Part shown: in pieces, positions 1 through 9,981 of the stretch
Numbering within the stretch: the first letter of the stretch is position 1
Layout: each line of letters opens with the position of its first letter
From: Candidatus Gastranaerophilales bacterium
Lineage (GTDB): Bacteria; Cyanobacteriota; Vampirovibrionia; Gastranaerophilales; Gastranaerophilaceae
Length of the DNA stretch: 46,265 bases
Assembly (NCBI GenBank): GCA_944323875.1
Contig: CALUUH010000014.1
Coordinates: 1-46,265 of the forward strand
Direction: 5' to 3'
Made by a program: the position numbers and the translations under genes
Notes under the pieces: generated by a model
The model's database searches: none
What the model saw: only the letters and a program-made list of their open reading frames with translations
Told to the model about the DNA's origin: nothing

Positions 1-156
1 AAAGACAATAGTTTTATAGTTTTCAACAGCAGCATCTCTTTGCTCCTGAGTTATAGTCAGCCAGTCGTAAGTAACTCCGCCCTGTAAAACTGCATCCTCC
101 GCAAAGCTTGATGCCCCAAGGATTATGAGTGTTAAAATGATTAAAAACTTTTTCAT
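1..156 (-). CDS. Secreted or periplasmic protein, N-terminal part only
   Basis: This is the 5' end of a minus-strand gene cut by the window edge; 52 codons are visible. It opens with a typical Sec signal peptide (MKKFLIILTLIILGASSFA) with an Ala-X-Ser-Phe-Ala cleavage region, followed by a mature start with EDAVLQGGVTYDW. An AAGGAGG ribosome binding site lies 5 bases before the ATG at 156, so the start is firm. The visible mature part contains no recognisable domain, and no function is assigned. It diverges from rpoB, so the 157-532 interval holds promoters for both directions. Confidence 0.75.
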   Translation of the reverse strand, partial: MKKFLIILTLIILGASSFAEDAVLQGGVTYDWLTITQEQRDAAVENYKTIVF

Positions 157-314
157 TGCTTTTCCTCCTTATTATATTATATGTTGAAGCCGGTATGATT
201 TGTCAAATTTGTAAATCCCTTTAAAATCAAAGCTTTCAAATGGTTGCAAAATCAGCGCTCTAACATCATGTTACAAAAAATTAACAAAAATTTTGTAAAA
301 AAATAATTTTTATC

Positions 315-342
315 TTGACTAAAAATATTGATGTACTATCAT
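315..342 (+). promoter_or_regulatory. Probable sigma-70-type promoter for the rpoB operon
   Basis: TTGACT (315-320) and TATCAT (337-342) are separated by 16 bp, a good match to the bacterial housekeeping consensus. The predicted transcript would carry an untranslated leader of about 185 nt before rpoB. The rest of 157-532 shows an AT-rich 8-bp inverted repeat (271-278 with 291-298) and no other gene. Confidence 0.5.
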
Positions 343-363
343 AAAAGAACATGTAAAAGTAAA

Positions 364-396
364 GCTGGGCGAAGTGTGCCAAAATTGCCATCCAGC
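364..396 (+). promoter_or_regulatory. Possible structured leader element in the rpoB 5' UTR
   Basis: The segment is GC-rich against an AT-rich background. Its ends can pair (GCTGG at 364-368 with CCAGC at 392-396), and a shorter inner GGC/GCC pair is possible. I do not recognise it as a known riboswitch or ribosomal-protein leader. It may be an autoregulatory or processing element of the rpo transcript; this is inferred only from its position. Confidence 0.25.
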
Positions 397-532
397 CCCT
401 CCGAAATTATAAATATTTATTTGCCTGAAAGCTTGGTAAATAAAAGGTTAACAGCCTCAAGTTAGATTTTCCCGAATTGTAATAAAACAATTTTTATATA
501 GTACGTACACCATTTATAGACGAGGTGAATTA

Positions 533-3500
533 ATGTCTAACACAAAATATGCAAACAGAGTAACTCCTATGGGTATCCCGCATACCAGATTGGATGATTT
601 ACCGGACCTTATTGAAGTGCAAAAAAAATCCTTTGAATGGTTTTTGAAAGAAGGTTTGAAAGAAGAATTGCTTTCTTTCAGCCCTATCAAAGATTACACA
701 GGAAGATTGGAATTGCACTTTTTGCCTAACTATACTTTCGACAATGCAAAGTATACTATTGAAGAGGCAAGAATACACGATGCAACTTATGCAAAACAGT
801 TGCGCGTAATGGTAAGATTAGTAAACCGTGACAGCGGTGAAATTAAGGAGCAGGAAGTATATATCGGTGATATTCCTACAATGACCGACAAAGGTACTTT
901 CATTGTAAACGGTGCGGAACGTGTAATCGTTTCTCAAATTGTTCGTTCTCCAGGTGTTTATTTCAAACGTGAAGTATCACCTGCCGGAAAACGTTTATAC
1001 AATGCAACTATGATTCCTAACCGCGGTGCATGGTTGAAAATAGAAACTGATTCCAATGATTTAATCTATGTTAAAATAGATAAAAACAGAAAAATTTTGG
1101 CTACAACATTGTTGAAAGCTATGGGTATCACTGTTTCAGAAATGGAATCTTTGTTTACTCACTTTGAATTTTTGAGAAAAACATTAGAAAAAGATACAAC
1201 AGAAACAACAGATGATGCTTTAATTGAAGTATATAAAAAATTAAGACCGGGAGATCCTGCATCTCCGCAAGGCGGCCGCTCAATTCTTGAGGCACGTTTC
1301 TTTGATGAAAAGAAATACGATATCGGTCGTGTAGGTCGTTATAAATTAAATAAAAAATTAAACCTGAACGTTCCTGCAAGCCAGAGAACATTGACTGTTC
1401 AGGATATCGTTGCATCTATTGAATACTTGATCAACTTAACTTATGATGAAGGTACTGTAGATGATATCGACCACCTTGGCAACAGAAGAATACGTTCAGT
1501 AGGTGAATTGTTACAAAACCAATTCAGAGTCGGTCTTTCAAGAATTGAAAGAATTGTTAAAGAAAGAATGACTTTGCAGGATTCTGAAACTTTGACTCCG
1601 TTAAACTTGTTGAATACTAAACCGTTAGTTGCTTCATTAAAAGAGTTCTTCGGAAGTTCACAGTTGTCACAATTCATGGACCAGATTAACCCGTTGGCTG
1701 AATTGACACACAAAAGACGTATTTCAGCATTAGGCCCTGGCGGTTTGATGAGAGAACGTGCAGGATTTGCTGTTCGTGATATTCACCCATCTCACTACGG
1801 CCGTATCTGTCCGATTGAAACACCGGAAGGTCCGAACGCAGGTTTGATCGGTTCACTTGCAACTCACGCAAAAGTTAATGATTACGGCTTTATCGAATCT
1901 CCGTTCTTTGTTGTAAAAGACGGTGTTGTAACAGATGAAGTTGTTTATATGACAGCGGATGAGGATGAAAACTTCCGTTGTGCTCCGGCTGACGTTAAGT
2001 TAAATCCTGACAGAACTTTCAAAGATGAATACGTTCCGATCCGTTACAGATCAGAATTCATCATGGGCGAATCAAAGAGAGTTGACTATGTAGGTATTTC
2101 ACCTATCCAGATCATCTCAGTTGCGACCGCTCTTATTCCGTTCATTGAACACGATGATGCTAACCGTGCACTGATGGGGTCAAACATGCAGCGTCAATCA
2201 GTACCGCTTTTGATTACTCAAAGACCGGTTGTCGGTACGGGTATGGAAAAACGCGTTGCAAAAGACTCAGGTATGGTTCTTGTTTCTGATTGCGACGGTA
2301 CGGTTGAACGTGTTGTCGGTGAAGAAATTATTATTCGTGATGTACACGGCACTCCGCACTTGCATCAATTAATGAAATATGTAAGAAGTAACCAGGATAC
2401 TTGTATTAACCAGCGTCCGTTAGTTCATGAAGGCGACAAGGTTAAAGCAGGTGATATTATTGCTGACGGTGCTTCTACATGCTGCGGTGAACTTTCATTA
2501 GGTAAAAACGTATTAGTAGCGTATATGCCTTGGGAAGGTTATAACTATGAAGACGCGATTTTGCTTTCTGAAAGATGCGTTCACGATGATATATTCACAT
2601 CAGTACACATTGAAAAATTAGAAATAGACGCAAGACAAACAAAACTCGGACCGGAAGAAATTACCCGTGAAATACCGAATGTATCTGATGATGCATTGAG
2701 ACATTTGGATGAACGCGGTATTGTTCGTATCGGTGCAAGAGTTTATGCAGATGATATTCTTGTCGGTAAAGTTACGCCGAAAGGTGAAAGTGAACATCCG
2801 CCTGAAGAAAAACTGTTGAGAGCAATCTTTGCTGAAAAAGCAAGAGATGTAAAAGATAACTCTTTGCGTGTTCCTCACGGAGAAGGCGGCAGAGTACTTG
2901 ACGTTAAAGTATTTGACAGAGAAAAAGGTGATGAACTTCCGCCTGGTGCAAATACTGTTATCAGAGTTTACATTGCTCAAAAACGTAAAGTATCTGTAGG
3001 TGATAAACTTTCAGGCCGTCACGGTAACAAAGGTATTGTATCAAGAATATTACCGAAAGAAGATATGCCGTTTATGCCTGACGGAACACCGGTTGATATC
3101 GTATTGAATCCGCTTGGTGTACCTTCCCGTATGAACGTAGGCCAGACTTACGAATTGCTTCTCGGTTTGGCTGCATACCTGACAGGAAATCACTATGAAG
3201 CTCCTTCTTTTGATGAAAGATATGGTGAAAACCAATCTGAAATCGCAACAAGAGAAGAATTAATAAAAGGTATAAAAGAATCAGGATGTGACTGGGTTGA
3301 ACCTTCTGGTAAGGTAAGACTTATCGACGGCCGTACCGGTGAACCGTTTGATGAACCGGTAGCAGTCGGACTTTCATATATCCTGAAACTTGTCCACCTT
3401 GTTGATGATAAAATTCACGCAAGAAGTACCGGTCCTTACTCACTCGTAACACAGCAGCCATTAGGCGGTAAAGCACAATTCGGCGGTCAAAGATTCGGTG

Positions 3501-3850
3501 AGATGGAAGTTTGGGCATTGGAAGCTTACGGTGCGGCTTATACTCTGCAAGAAATGTTAACAATCAAATCAGATGATGTTAACGGACGTAACAGAGCGTA
3601 TGAAGCAATTGTTAAGGGTGACAATATTCCTAGACCAGGTATTCCGGAATCCTTTAAGGTACTTGTAAGAGAATTGCAAAGTATCGGTTTGGATATTGCG
3701 GTAGCTAAAAAGGATGGTGCAGAAGTTGATTTGATGACAGATATGGACGATTTGAGAAAATCCGCTCCAAGACGAGTGTTGTCAGATATGGATTCAGAGC
3801 TTCTGAATATCAACTTCTTTGAAACACCAACCACATTCGGAGATATATAA
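533..3850 (+). CDS. rpoB: DNA-directed RNA polymerase beta subunit
   Basis: The 1105-residue protein is a full-length beta subunit, close to the length of cyanobacterial RpoB. Family landmarks are intact: the rifampicin-pocket region around residues 380-440 ([18 protein letters not shown], then [18 protein letters not shown] and [14 protein letters not shown]), and the [17 protein letters not shown] segment near residue 820 that contributes active-site lysines. The C-terminal [20 protein letters not shown] clamp-anchor motif, which contacts beta-prime, is also present. The start follows a GAGGTG ribosome binding site. It is the first gene of rpoB-rpoC1-rpoC2. The ribosomal genes rplJ/rplL that precede rpoB in many bacteria are not directly upstream here. 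Confidence 0.98.
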   Translation: MSNTKYANRVTPMGIPHTRLDDLPDLIEVQKKSFEWFLKEGLKEELLSFSPIKDYTGRLELHFLPNYTFDNAKYTIEEARIHDATYAKQLRVMVRLVNRDSGEIKEQEVYIGDIPTMTDKGTFIVNGAERVIVSQIVRSPGVYFKREVSPAGKRLYNATMIPNRGAWLKIETDSNDLIYVKIDKNRKILATTLLKAMGITVSEMESLFTHFEFLRKTLEKDTTETTDDALIEVYKKLRPGDPASPQGGRSILEARFFDEKKYDIGRVGRYKLNKKLNLNVPASQRTLTVQDIVASIEYLINLTYDEGTVDDIDHLGNRRIRSVGELLQNQFRVGLSRIERIVKERMTLQDSETLTPLNLLNTKPLVASLKEFFGSSQLSQFMDQINPLAELTHKRRISALGPGGLMRERAGFAVRDIHPSHYGRICPIETPEGPNAGLIGSLATHAKVNDYGFIESPFFVVKDGVVTDEVVYMTADEDENFRCAPADVKLNPDRTFKDEYVPIRYRSEFIMGESKRVDYVGISPIQIISVATALIPFIEHDDANRALMGSNMQRQSVPLLITQRPVVGTGMEKRVAKDSGMVLVSDCDGTVERVVGEEIIIRDVHGTPHLHQLMKYVRSNQDTCINQRPLVHEGDKVKAGDIIADGASTCCGELSLGKNVLVAYMPWEGYNYEDAILLSERCVHDDIFTSVHIEKLEIDARQTKLGPEEITREIPNVSDDALRHLDERGIVRIGARVYADDILVGKVTPKGESEHPPEEKLLRAIFAEKARDVKDNSLRVPHGEGGRVLDVKVFDREKGDELPPGANTVIRVYIAQKRKVSVGDKLSGRHGNKGIVSRILPKEDMPFMPDGTPVDIVLNPLGVPSRMNVGQTYELLLGLAAYLTGNHYEAPSFDERYGENQSEIATREELIKGIKESGCDWVEPSGKVRLIDGRTGEPFDEPVAVGLSYILKLVHLVDDKIHARSTGPYSLVTQQPLGGKAQFGGQRFGEMEVWALEAYGAAYTLQEMLTIKSDDVNGRNRAYEAIVKGDNIPRPGIPESFKVLVRELQSIGLDIAVAKKDGAEVDLMTDMDDLRKSAPRRVLSDMDSELLNINFFETPTTFGDI

Positions 3851-3856
3851 AAATAG

Positions 3857-3898
3857 AGAACTGTGAACGGTGAATAGTGAACAGACATTTCACCGTTC
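3857..3898. repeat. GTGAAC-type dispersed repeat between rpoB and rpoC1
   Basis: A run of GTGAAC-like units (CTGTGAACGGTGAATAGTGA) is followed by TTTCACCGTTC, so ACGGTGAA can pair with TTCACCGT in an 8-bp stem. Related GTGAAC/GTTCAC strings recur at 9858-9887, 22666-22687 and near 22848, beside the pilin-like genes. This copy lies inside the rpo operon spacer. Confidence 0.6.
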
Positions 3899-3927
3899 CT
3901 GTTTCGAATAATTAAAAGGAGAAATAA

Positions 3928-5637
3928 ATGTCAACCAGCATAGATTATTTTGATTATATACGAATAGGCATCGCCTCCCCGGAAAGAATACTTCAGTGGT
4001 CACACGGGGAAGTTACCAAGCCTGAAACAATCAACTACCGTACATTAAAGCCGGAACGTGACGGTTTGTTCTGCGAAAGAATTTTCGGGCCGTCAAAAGA
4101 CTGGGAATGTTATTGCGGTAAATATAAAAGAGTAAGACACAAAGGTATTATCTGCGAACGCTGCGGTGTTGAAGTTACCGATTCAAAAGTTCGTCGTGAA
4201 AGAATGGGGCATATTAAATTAGCGGCTCCTGTTTCTCACATCTGGTTTTTGAAAGGTATTCCTTCATATCTCGGTTTGCTTTTAGATATGACTTTGAAAG
4301 ATCTGGAACAGGTTATTTATTTTAATAACTATGTAGTTCTAGATGCCGGCGAAAGCCAGTTCAGAAAGCTGCAGCTTTTAAGTGAAGAAGAATATGAAGA
4401 TTATATGGCTGAAAACGAAGATTCCACATTAAAAGTTGGTATCGGTGCAGAAGCTATAAAAGAACTTCTTTCTGAAATAAACGTAAAAGAATTGGCTGAA
4501 GAAATAAGAACTGAATTAGACGGCAATGTAAATTCAGTACAAAAGAAAAGTAAATTGATTAAACGTTTAAGATTATTAGACAGTTTAATTTCATCCGAAA
4601 CAGATCCTACCTGGATGATAATGGATGTATTGCCTGTAACCCCGCCTGATTTAAGACCAATGGTACAGTTGGACGGCGGACGTTTTGCGACATCTGACTT
4701 AAACGACTTATACAGACGTGTAATTAACAGAAACAACCGTTTACAAAGACTTTTAGAAATGGGAGCGCCTGAAATTATTGTCAGAAACGAAAAACGTATG
4801 TTGCAGGAAGCAGTAGACGCGCTGATTGATAACGGTCGCCGCGGCAGAACTGTAGTCGGTCCTAACAACCGTGCATTGAAATCATTATCAAATATCATTG
4901 AAGGTAAACAAGGTCGTTTCCGTCAAAACTTACTTGGTAAACGTGTAGACTATTCAGGTCGTTCCGTTATCGTAGTAGGTCCGCAGTTAAAATTAAATCA
5001 ATGCGGTTTGCCGAAAGAAATGGCAATTGAGTTGTTTAAACCTTTTGTTGTAAATAAATTAATTGAAAGAGGATATGTACAAAACATAAAATCAGCTAAA
5101 AAACGTATTGAGCGTTCAGAGGCGATAGTTTGGGATATACTGGAAGAAGTAATTGACGGACATCCGGTATTACTGAACCGTGCCCCGACCCTTCACAGAT
5201 TAGGTATTCAGGCATTTGAACCGATTTTAGTAGAAGGCCGCGCAATACAGTTACATCCGCTTGTATGTACAGCATTCAACGCTGACTTCGACGGTGACCA
5301 AATGGCTGTACACGTACCTCTGTCAATAGAAGCACAAACCGAAGCCAGAATGTTGATGTTGGCAACAAATAATATCTTGGCTCCTGCAAACGGTAAGCCA
5401 ATTATTACGCCGACACAAGATATGGTCTTGGGTATGTATTACCTGACAATTCTGAAAGATCCGGATATGGATCCGAAAGGATACTTCTACAACTTCCAGG
5501 ATGCAATTTCTGCTTTAGAAGTTGGCGTGATAAACTTGCACGACAAGATTGTTGTAAGAGATGAACACGGCCAGCGTATTGAGACAACAGCAGGAAGAAT
5601 TATATTCAACGAAGCTGTAAGAAAGGCGTTGGCGTAA
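3928..5637 (+). CDS. rpoC1: RNA polymerase beta-prime N-terminal part (gamma subunit, RpoC1)
   Basis: The 569-residue protein matches the N-terminal half of beta-prime. It has the zinc-binding cluster CYCGKYKR...ICERCGVEV near residues 70-90 and the bridge-proximal catalytic loop [12 protein letters not shown] at residues 451-462, whose aspartates hold the catalytic magnesium. The C-terminus ([14 protein letters not shown]) ends where cyanobacterial RpoC1 ends. The protein is therefore a naturally split subunit and not a truncated RpoC. AAGGAG lies upstream of the ATG. The downstream partner rpoC2 starts 213 bp further on, in the same frame, with stop codons between. Confidence 0.96.
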   Translation: MSTSIDYFDYIRIGIASPERILQWSHGEVTKPETINYRTLKPERDGLFCERIFGPSKDWECYCGKYKRVRHKGIICERCGVEVTDSKVRRERMGHIKLAAPVSHIWFLKGIPSYLGLLLDMTLKDLEQVIYFNNYVVLDAGESQFRKLQLLSEEEYEDYMAENEDSTLKVGIGAEAIKELLSEINVKELAEEIRTELDGNVNSVQKKSKLIKRLRLLDSLISSETDPTWMIMDVLPVTPPDLRPMVQLDGGRFATSDLNDLYRRVINRNNRLQRLLEMGAPEIIVRNEKRMLQEAVDALIDNGRRGRTVVGPNNRALKSLSNIIEGKQGRFRQNLLGKRVDYSGRSVIVVGPQLKLNQCGLPKEMAIELFKPFVVNKLIERGYVQNIKSAKKRIERSEAIVWDILEEVIDGHPVLLNRAPTLHRLGIQAFEPILVEGRAIQLHPLVCTAFNADFDGDQMAVHVPLSIEAQTEARMLMLATNNILAPANGKPIITPTQDMVLGMYYLTILKDPDMDPKGYFYNFQDAISALEVGVINLHDKIVVRDEHGQRIETTAGRIIFNEAVRKALA

Positions 5638-5850
5638 TCTGCAAAAACGGTTTGTAATCGTAAGCGTAACAAGCAAAACAGGTGCGAGGGGACAAGTCTC
5701 GCGAAGGTCTAAAAAGTCTTTTCAAGAGAACCCCGAGTGCGTTGACAAATCAAAGCGGCAGCACCAAAATTGACAAGATAAATAGGTAATTGTTAAAAGC
5801 GCTACAACGAAAATCGTAAGCTGTATTATAAAAAATAAAGGATAAATTAG
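5638..5850 (+). other. Unusual 213-bp spacer between rpoC1 and rpoC2
   Basis: The spacer is long for two genes that encode one subunit. A 10-bp direct repeat AATCGTAAGC occurs at 5656-5665 and 5812-5821 and flanks about 146 bp that contain small stems, for example GCGAG pairing with CTCGC near 5686-5704. The inner segment includes GTGCGAG, which resembles the 5' end of group II introns, but I see no domain V and no encoded protein. It could be a degenerate insertion, an RNA-processing site or plain spacer. Confidence 0.4.
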
Positions 5851-8800
5851 ATGGAAACAACATACGCACATGGTAAAAAAACTGTAGAATTCATCAACAA
5901 GCAAATGGACAAAAAAGGATTAAACAATTTGCTTGCGCAGATGTATCTGGAGTTTGGCGGAGCAAAAACCGCAGAGTTAGCCAATAGTTTGAAAAACTTG
6001 GGCTACAGATATGCAACAAAATCCGGTACTACAATTTCAATTGCAGATTTGCAAGTTCCGGCTGTAAAAAAAGAAATGTTGCAAGAAGCAGAAAAAGAAA
6101 TCGAAAAATCAACAACAAGATACTTGAAAGGTGAAATTACCGAAGTAGAAAGATACACAAAGGTTATTGATACCTGGTCAGAAACAACGGCGAAATTAAC
6201 ATCAAGCGTTGTTGATAACTTTGATAAATTAAACCCTGTATATATGATGGCATTCTCCGGAGCGAGAGGTAACCTTTCACAGGTATCCCAGTTGGTTGGT
6301 ATGCGTGGTTTAATGGCTGACGCACAAGGTCAGATTATCGACTTGCCTATCAAATCAAACTTTAAAGAAGGCTTATCCGTTACAGAATACATCATTTCAT
6401 CATACGGTGCACGTAAAGGGCTTGTAGATACAGCGTTGAAAACAGCCGACTCAGGTTATTTGACAAGACGTCTGGTTGACGTTGCACAAGACGTTATTAT
6501 ACGTGCAGATGACTGTCACACAACAAAAAGTATTAACATGAAACCGATTATGGACGGTGAAACTGTTATTGTTCCGTTGATTGACAGATTACTGGGCCGT
6601 ACTGTAGCAGAAGATATTGTTGATACAGACGGAACTGTACTGGTTACGGCAGGCACAACTATGGATCGTAATGATATCAAGAAAATATCTCACCTGAATT
6701 TAACAGAATTGAAAGTTCGTTCAGGCTTAACCTGCGGTTTGGAATACGGTATTTGCCAAAAATGTTACGGCTGGGCATTAACTACCCAAAAATTGGTTGA
6801 TATCGGTGAAGCAATCGGTATTATCGCTGCTCAGTCAATCGGTGAACCTGGTACTCAGTTGACAATGAGAACATTCCACACCGGTGGTGCTGTCGGCGTT
6901 AAAGATACAATGAAAGAAGTTACCGCTAATCTTGACGGTGAAGTCGTTTCAAACGTTAAAACAAGAGAATTGAGAACAAGACACGGTGATGTTGTTCAAA
7001 TTTCAAATTACGAAACCGATATTGAAGTTAAAAATGATAAGAAATCTGAAAAATATCATATCCCTGCCGGTTCAACAATATTCTTTACAAACGGAATGAA
7101 GGTTAAAAAAGGATTTAAACTTGCTCAGTTTGAACCATCTTCACAAGGAAGCGGCTCACGCTTGACAGAAAAAGCAACCAAAGATATTTCTGCTGACTTG
7201 AGCGGTGAAGTTGTATTTGAAGATTTTATTGCTGATGAAAAGAAAGACAGACAGGGTAATATCTCAAGAACAACTAACAAACAAGGTATTATCTGGGTTT
7301 TAGGCGGCGATGTTTATAACCTTCCTGGCGGGTCTAAAGTTCTTGTAAAAGACGGCCAAAAAATTAAAGAAGGCGAAAAACTTGCTGAAACGTTGACTAT
7401 TTCTGAACACGGCGGTGAAGTCAGATTTGGTGAAGATCTGGTTATTGAAGATGTTAAATTTGAAGGTAAAAACATCAAAAAGATTGTTCAAGGTAAAGAA
7501 ATAACAATTGTAATTGCTTCTTTACAGCCTGAAAATGCAACATTTGAACAAACTAAGAAAGAACAAATCTGGACAGTTAAGAAAACTAATGAAAGATATA
7601 TCGTAAAAGCGCCGGTAGATACAACAGTTGAAAACGGTATGATTATCGCAGAACTTATTGATGATGATTGTGCTGTTACTTCATCCGGTGAAATAAGATA
7701 TGTTGACGTAGAAGTTGACGAAAACCAGATTATCACAAAACCTGGTGCTGTTGTATTTATCCCTGAAGAAATTCATCAGATATCAAAAGACAGCACTTTG
7801 AAAATGGTTGATAACGGTTCTTACGTTACAGCAGGTACAGAAGTTGTTAAAGACGTATACTGCCACCTTGACGGTATTGTTGAATTTAAAGAATACAACG
7901 ATATTATTCACGAAATTACAATCAGACCTGGTGAAATTCACACACTTCCTAGCGTTTCTGAATTGAAAGTGGATGAAGGTGAAGTCGTAAGTGCAGGAAC
8001 AGTTATTGCTGATGGTGTTACTGCAAAAGAAACATCTATTGTAACAATAATGGATTCAACTCTTGATGATTTGACTATTGATGATTTGGACGAAGAAATT
8101 GATACAAGCCTGAGTCTGGATGAGGATAATATTTCAAATCAACCTATCCAGATACTTGTAAGACCAGTTCAGGTACTCAATGTTGAACAAAAAGACGTAT
8201 CTATTAAATTCAATACAACAGATGACTTGATTGACATTGTTCCTGTAACCCAATTACAGTACAAAGACGGTGCAAGAGTAAGAAACCTTGACGGGTCAAC
8301 TATTACAAGAACAAGTCTTGTTCTTCAAATGCAAGGCTATCTGTCACACCTGAAAGGTATGGTAGAACTTGATGATAAAGAAAACTTGAGAATAGTTGTT
8401 CTTGAAAACCTGATTGTCCGTCGTGAATTTGAAGGTAATGCAAAACTGTTATCATCATTACAAACAGAATTGCTTGTAAAAGACGGCCAGACAATTGATC
8501 CGAGAACACCGGTTGCAAAAACTCAGGTTCTTGCAATTAATCCTGGTGTAGCATCAATCAAATCAGAAAAAGAAGATGCAAGAAGATTGTTGTTAACAAG
8601 CGCAAATTATGAAATCAAAATCCCTGTACAAGGCAAAGCAGTTGTTAAGAAAGGTGATTTTGTTAAATTAGATGCGCTTCTGGCAGAATCAGAAGAACGT
8701 TCAACAGTATCAGGACAGGTAATCGCGGTAAATAAAGGCGAAATAACTATCCGTGCAGGACGTCCTTACTTAATCAGCCCTGGTACAATGTTACAGGTTG

Positions 8801-9708
8801 AATCCGGAGCATTGGTACTTCGTGGTGATAACATTGCAACACTAGTATTTGAAAGACAAAAAACAGGCGATATCGTTCAAGGTTTGCCGAGGGTAGAAGA
8901 ACTTCTTGAAGGTCGTAAACCGAAGGATTGTGCTATTCTCGCAGAAGAAGACGGTATTGCGGAAATAGAAACTGACGATGATATTCCGAGACTCTTCCTT
9001 GTAAACGAAAACGGCAGGGTAGAAATCAAATATGCAATTGATGCAAATATCATTGTTCATGACAAGCAAAAAATCACAAAAGGTCAGGCGTTAACAAGCG
9101 GTCCATTGAACCCGCATGACGTTATCAGACTTTGCGGCCCTGAAGCTGCACAACAATACTTAGTAGATGAAGTACAGCGTGTATACCGCTCACAAGGTGT
9201 AGAAATTGCAGATAAACACGTTGAAATTATTGTTCGTCAAATGACTAAGAAAGTTAAAATCGTAGATGCCGGAGATACCAACCTTTTACCTGGCGAATTG
9301 GTTGAACTTCAAGTCTTTGAAAAGGAAAACGAACAGGCAAAAGCAAACGACAAACAGCCTGCAACTTGCGAATACATGTTGTTAGGTATCACAAAAGCTT
9401 CATTGAACACAGACAGCTTCATTTCAGCAGCATCATTCCAGGAAACAACAAGAATACTGACAGAAGCTGCTGTAGACGGAAAGAAAGATATGCTCCGCGG
9501 ATTAAAAGAAAACGTAATTATCGGTCGTTTAATTCCGGCAGGAACAGGCTTCCATCACCTGTCTAACGCAAATGAAGAACGTGATCGTGAAGAAAGAAAA
9601 CGTGCAGTAGCACAAAGAAATCAGGCAAGAAAACCTTCTGCGATTTTGGAAGAGATCGAAGGAATGTTTGGCTCACCTGACTTCACACTTGACGAGGACG
9701 AAGAATAA
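5851..9708 (+). CDS. rpoC2: RNA polymerase beta-prime C-terminal part (RpoC2) with a large trigger-loop insertion
   Basis: The 1285-residue protein supplies the C-terminal half of beta-prime. The N-terminal part (residues 1-70, ending in LGYRYATKSGTTISIADL) matches the start of RpoC2. The trigger-helix motif AAQSIGEPGTQLTMRTFHTGG starts at residue 326. The sequence then leaves the core for about 650 residues of repeated beta-rich units rich in GEV, VKDG and PGG turns. It returns to the core near residue 1000 with GDIVQGLPRVEELLEGRKP. This layout equals the large SI3 insertion of cyanobacterial polymerases. An AAAGGAT sequence precedes the ATG, and a strong hairpin follows the gene. Confidence 0.96.
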   Translation: METTYAHGKKTVEFINKQMDKKGLNNLLAQMYLEFGGAKTAELANSLKNLGYRYATKSGTTISIADLQVPAVKKEMLQEAEKEIEKSTTRYLKGEITEVERYTKVIDTWSETTAKLTSSVVDNFDKLNPVYMMAFSGARGNLSQVSQLVGMRGLMADAQGQIIDLPIKSNFKEGLSVTEYIISSYGARKGLVDTALKTADSGYLTRRLVDVAQDVIIRADDCHTTKSINMKPIMDGETVIVPLIDRLLGRTVAEDIVDTDGTVLVTAGTTMDRNDIKKISHLNLTELKVRSGLTCGLEYGICQKCYGWALTTQKLVDIGEAIGIIAAQSIGEPGTQLTMRTFHTGGAVGVKDTMKEVTANLDGEVVSNVKTRELRTRHGDVVQISNYETDIEVKNDKKSEKYHIPAGSTIFFTNGMKVKKGFKLAQFEPSSQGSGSRLTEKATKDISADLSGEVVFEDFIADEKKDRQGNISRTTNKQGIIWVLGGDVYNLPGGSKVLVKDGQKIKEGEKLAETLTISEHGGEVRFGEDLVIEDVKFEGKNIKKIVQGKEITIVIASLQPENATFEQTKKEQIWTVKKTNERYIVKAPVDTTVENGMIIAELIDDDCAVTSSGEIRYVDVEVDENQIITKPGAVVFIPEEIHQISKDSTLKMVDNGSYVTAGTEVVKDVYCHLDGIVEFKEYNDIIHEITIRPGEIHTLPSVSELKVDEGEVVSAGTVIADGVTAKETSIVTIMDSTLDDLTIDDLDEEIDTSLSLDEDNISNQPIQILVRPVQVLNVEQKDVSIKFNTTDDLIDIVPVTQLQYKDGARVRNLDGSTITRTSLVLQMQGYLSHLKGMVELDDKENLRIVVLENLIVRREFEGNAKLLSSLQTELLVKDGQTIDPRTPVAKTQVLAINPGVASIKSEKEDARRLLLTSANYEIKIPVQGKAVVKKGDFVKLDALLAESEERSTVSGQVIAVNKGEITIRAGRPYLISPGTMLQVESGALVLRGDNIATLVFERQKTGDIVQGLPRVEELLEGRKPKDCAILAEEDGIAEIETDDDIPRLFLVNENGRVEIKYAIDANIIVHDKQKITKGQALTSGPLNPHDVIRLCGPEAAQQYLVDEVQRVYRSQGVEIADKHVEIIVRQMTKKVKIVDAGDTNLLPGELVELQVFEKENEQAKANDKQPATCEYMLLGITKASLNTDSFISAASFQETTRILTEAAVDGKKDMLRGLKENVIIGRLIPAGTGFHHLSNANEERDREERKRAVAQRNQARKPSAILEEIEGMFGSPDFTLDEDEE

Positions 9709-9728
9709 CGCACTAAGAATAATAAAAG

Positions 9729-9764
9729 CACCCAAAAGCCGGTCACTAGACCGGCTTTTGGTGT
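9729..9764 (+). terminator. Strong hairpin terminator after rpoC2
   Basis: CACCCAAAAGCCGGTC (9729-9744) pairs with GACCGGCTTTTGGTG (9749-9763) around a 4-base loop, with one bulge. The 3' arm holds TTTTG. No long T tract follows, so it may act in either direction or also as an RNA-stabilising stem. Confidence 0.75.
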
Positions 9765-9807
9765 ATGTGGAACTGTGAATTGGGAGCTAAGAAGTTAAGT
9801 CATTTAA

Positions 9808-9948
9808 TAAAAATAAGGCAATTGGTAAAAGTTCCACATTGCCTTATTTTGTAACAACAGTTTACCGTTCACTGTTCACAGTTCACGATTTTGTAACCAC
9901 TTAGTCACTTACTCACTTACTCACTTACTCACTTAGTCACCCAAGCGG
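9808..9948 (-). repeat. 3' repeat module of pilin-like gene P1
   Basis: Read on the P1 strand, the module has 8-bp units of GTGAGTAA/GTGACTAA type (plus 9897-9943), then GTGGTTACAAAAT, GTGAAC repeats and ACTGTTGTTACAAAATAAGG. It ends in a hairpin whose arms are AAGGCAAT and ATTGCCTT (plus 9815-9822 and 9838-9845). The same order is found downstream of P2 at 22631-22735 with near-identical sequence for about 75 bp. The interval 9765-9981 contains no gene. Confidence 0.75.
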
Positions 9949-9981
9949 TTATTGTTAGATATGCTAGTTGGCCGTTACGCG

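Noticed and set aside
2618-2980. Long minus-strand frame inside rpoB
   Set aside because: It is a shadow of the rpoB reading frame, with phenylalanine- and isoleucine-rich content and no start signal.
5683-5811. Group II intron between rpoC1 and rpoC2
   Set aside because: Only the GTGCG start fits; no domain V, no 3' end consensus and no encoded maturase were found.
9765-9981. Diversity-generating retroelement template repeat near P1
   Set aside because: The flank consists of TAGTCAC and GTGAAC repeats and a hairpin; nothing there matches the P1 tail with adenines restored.
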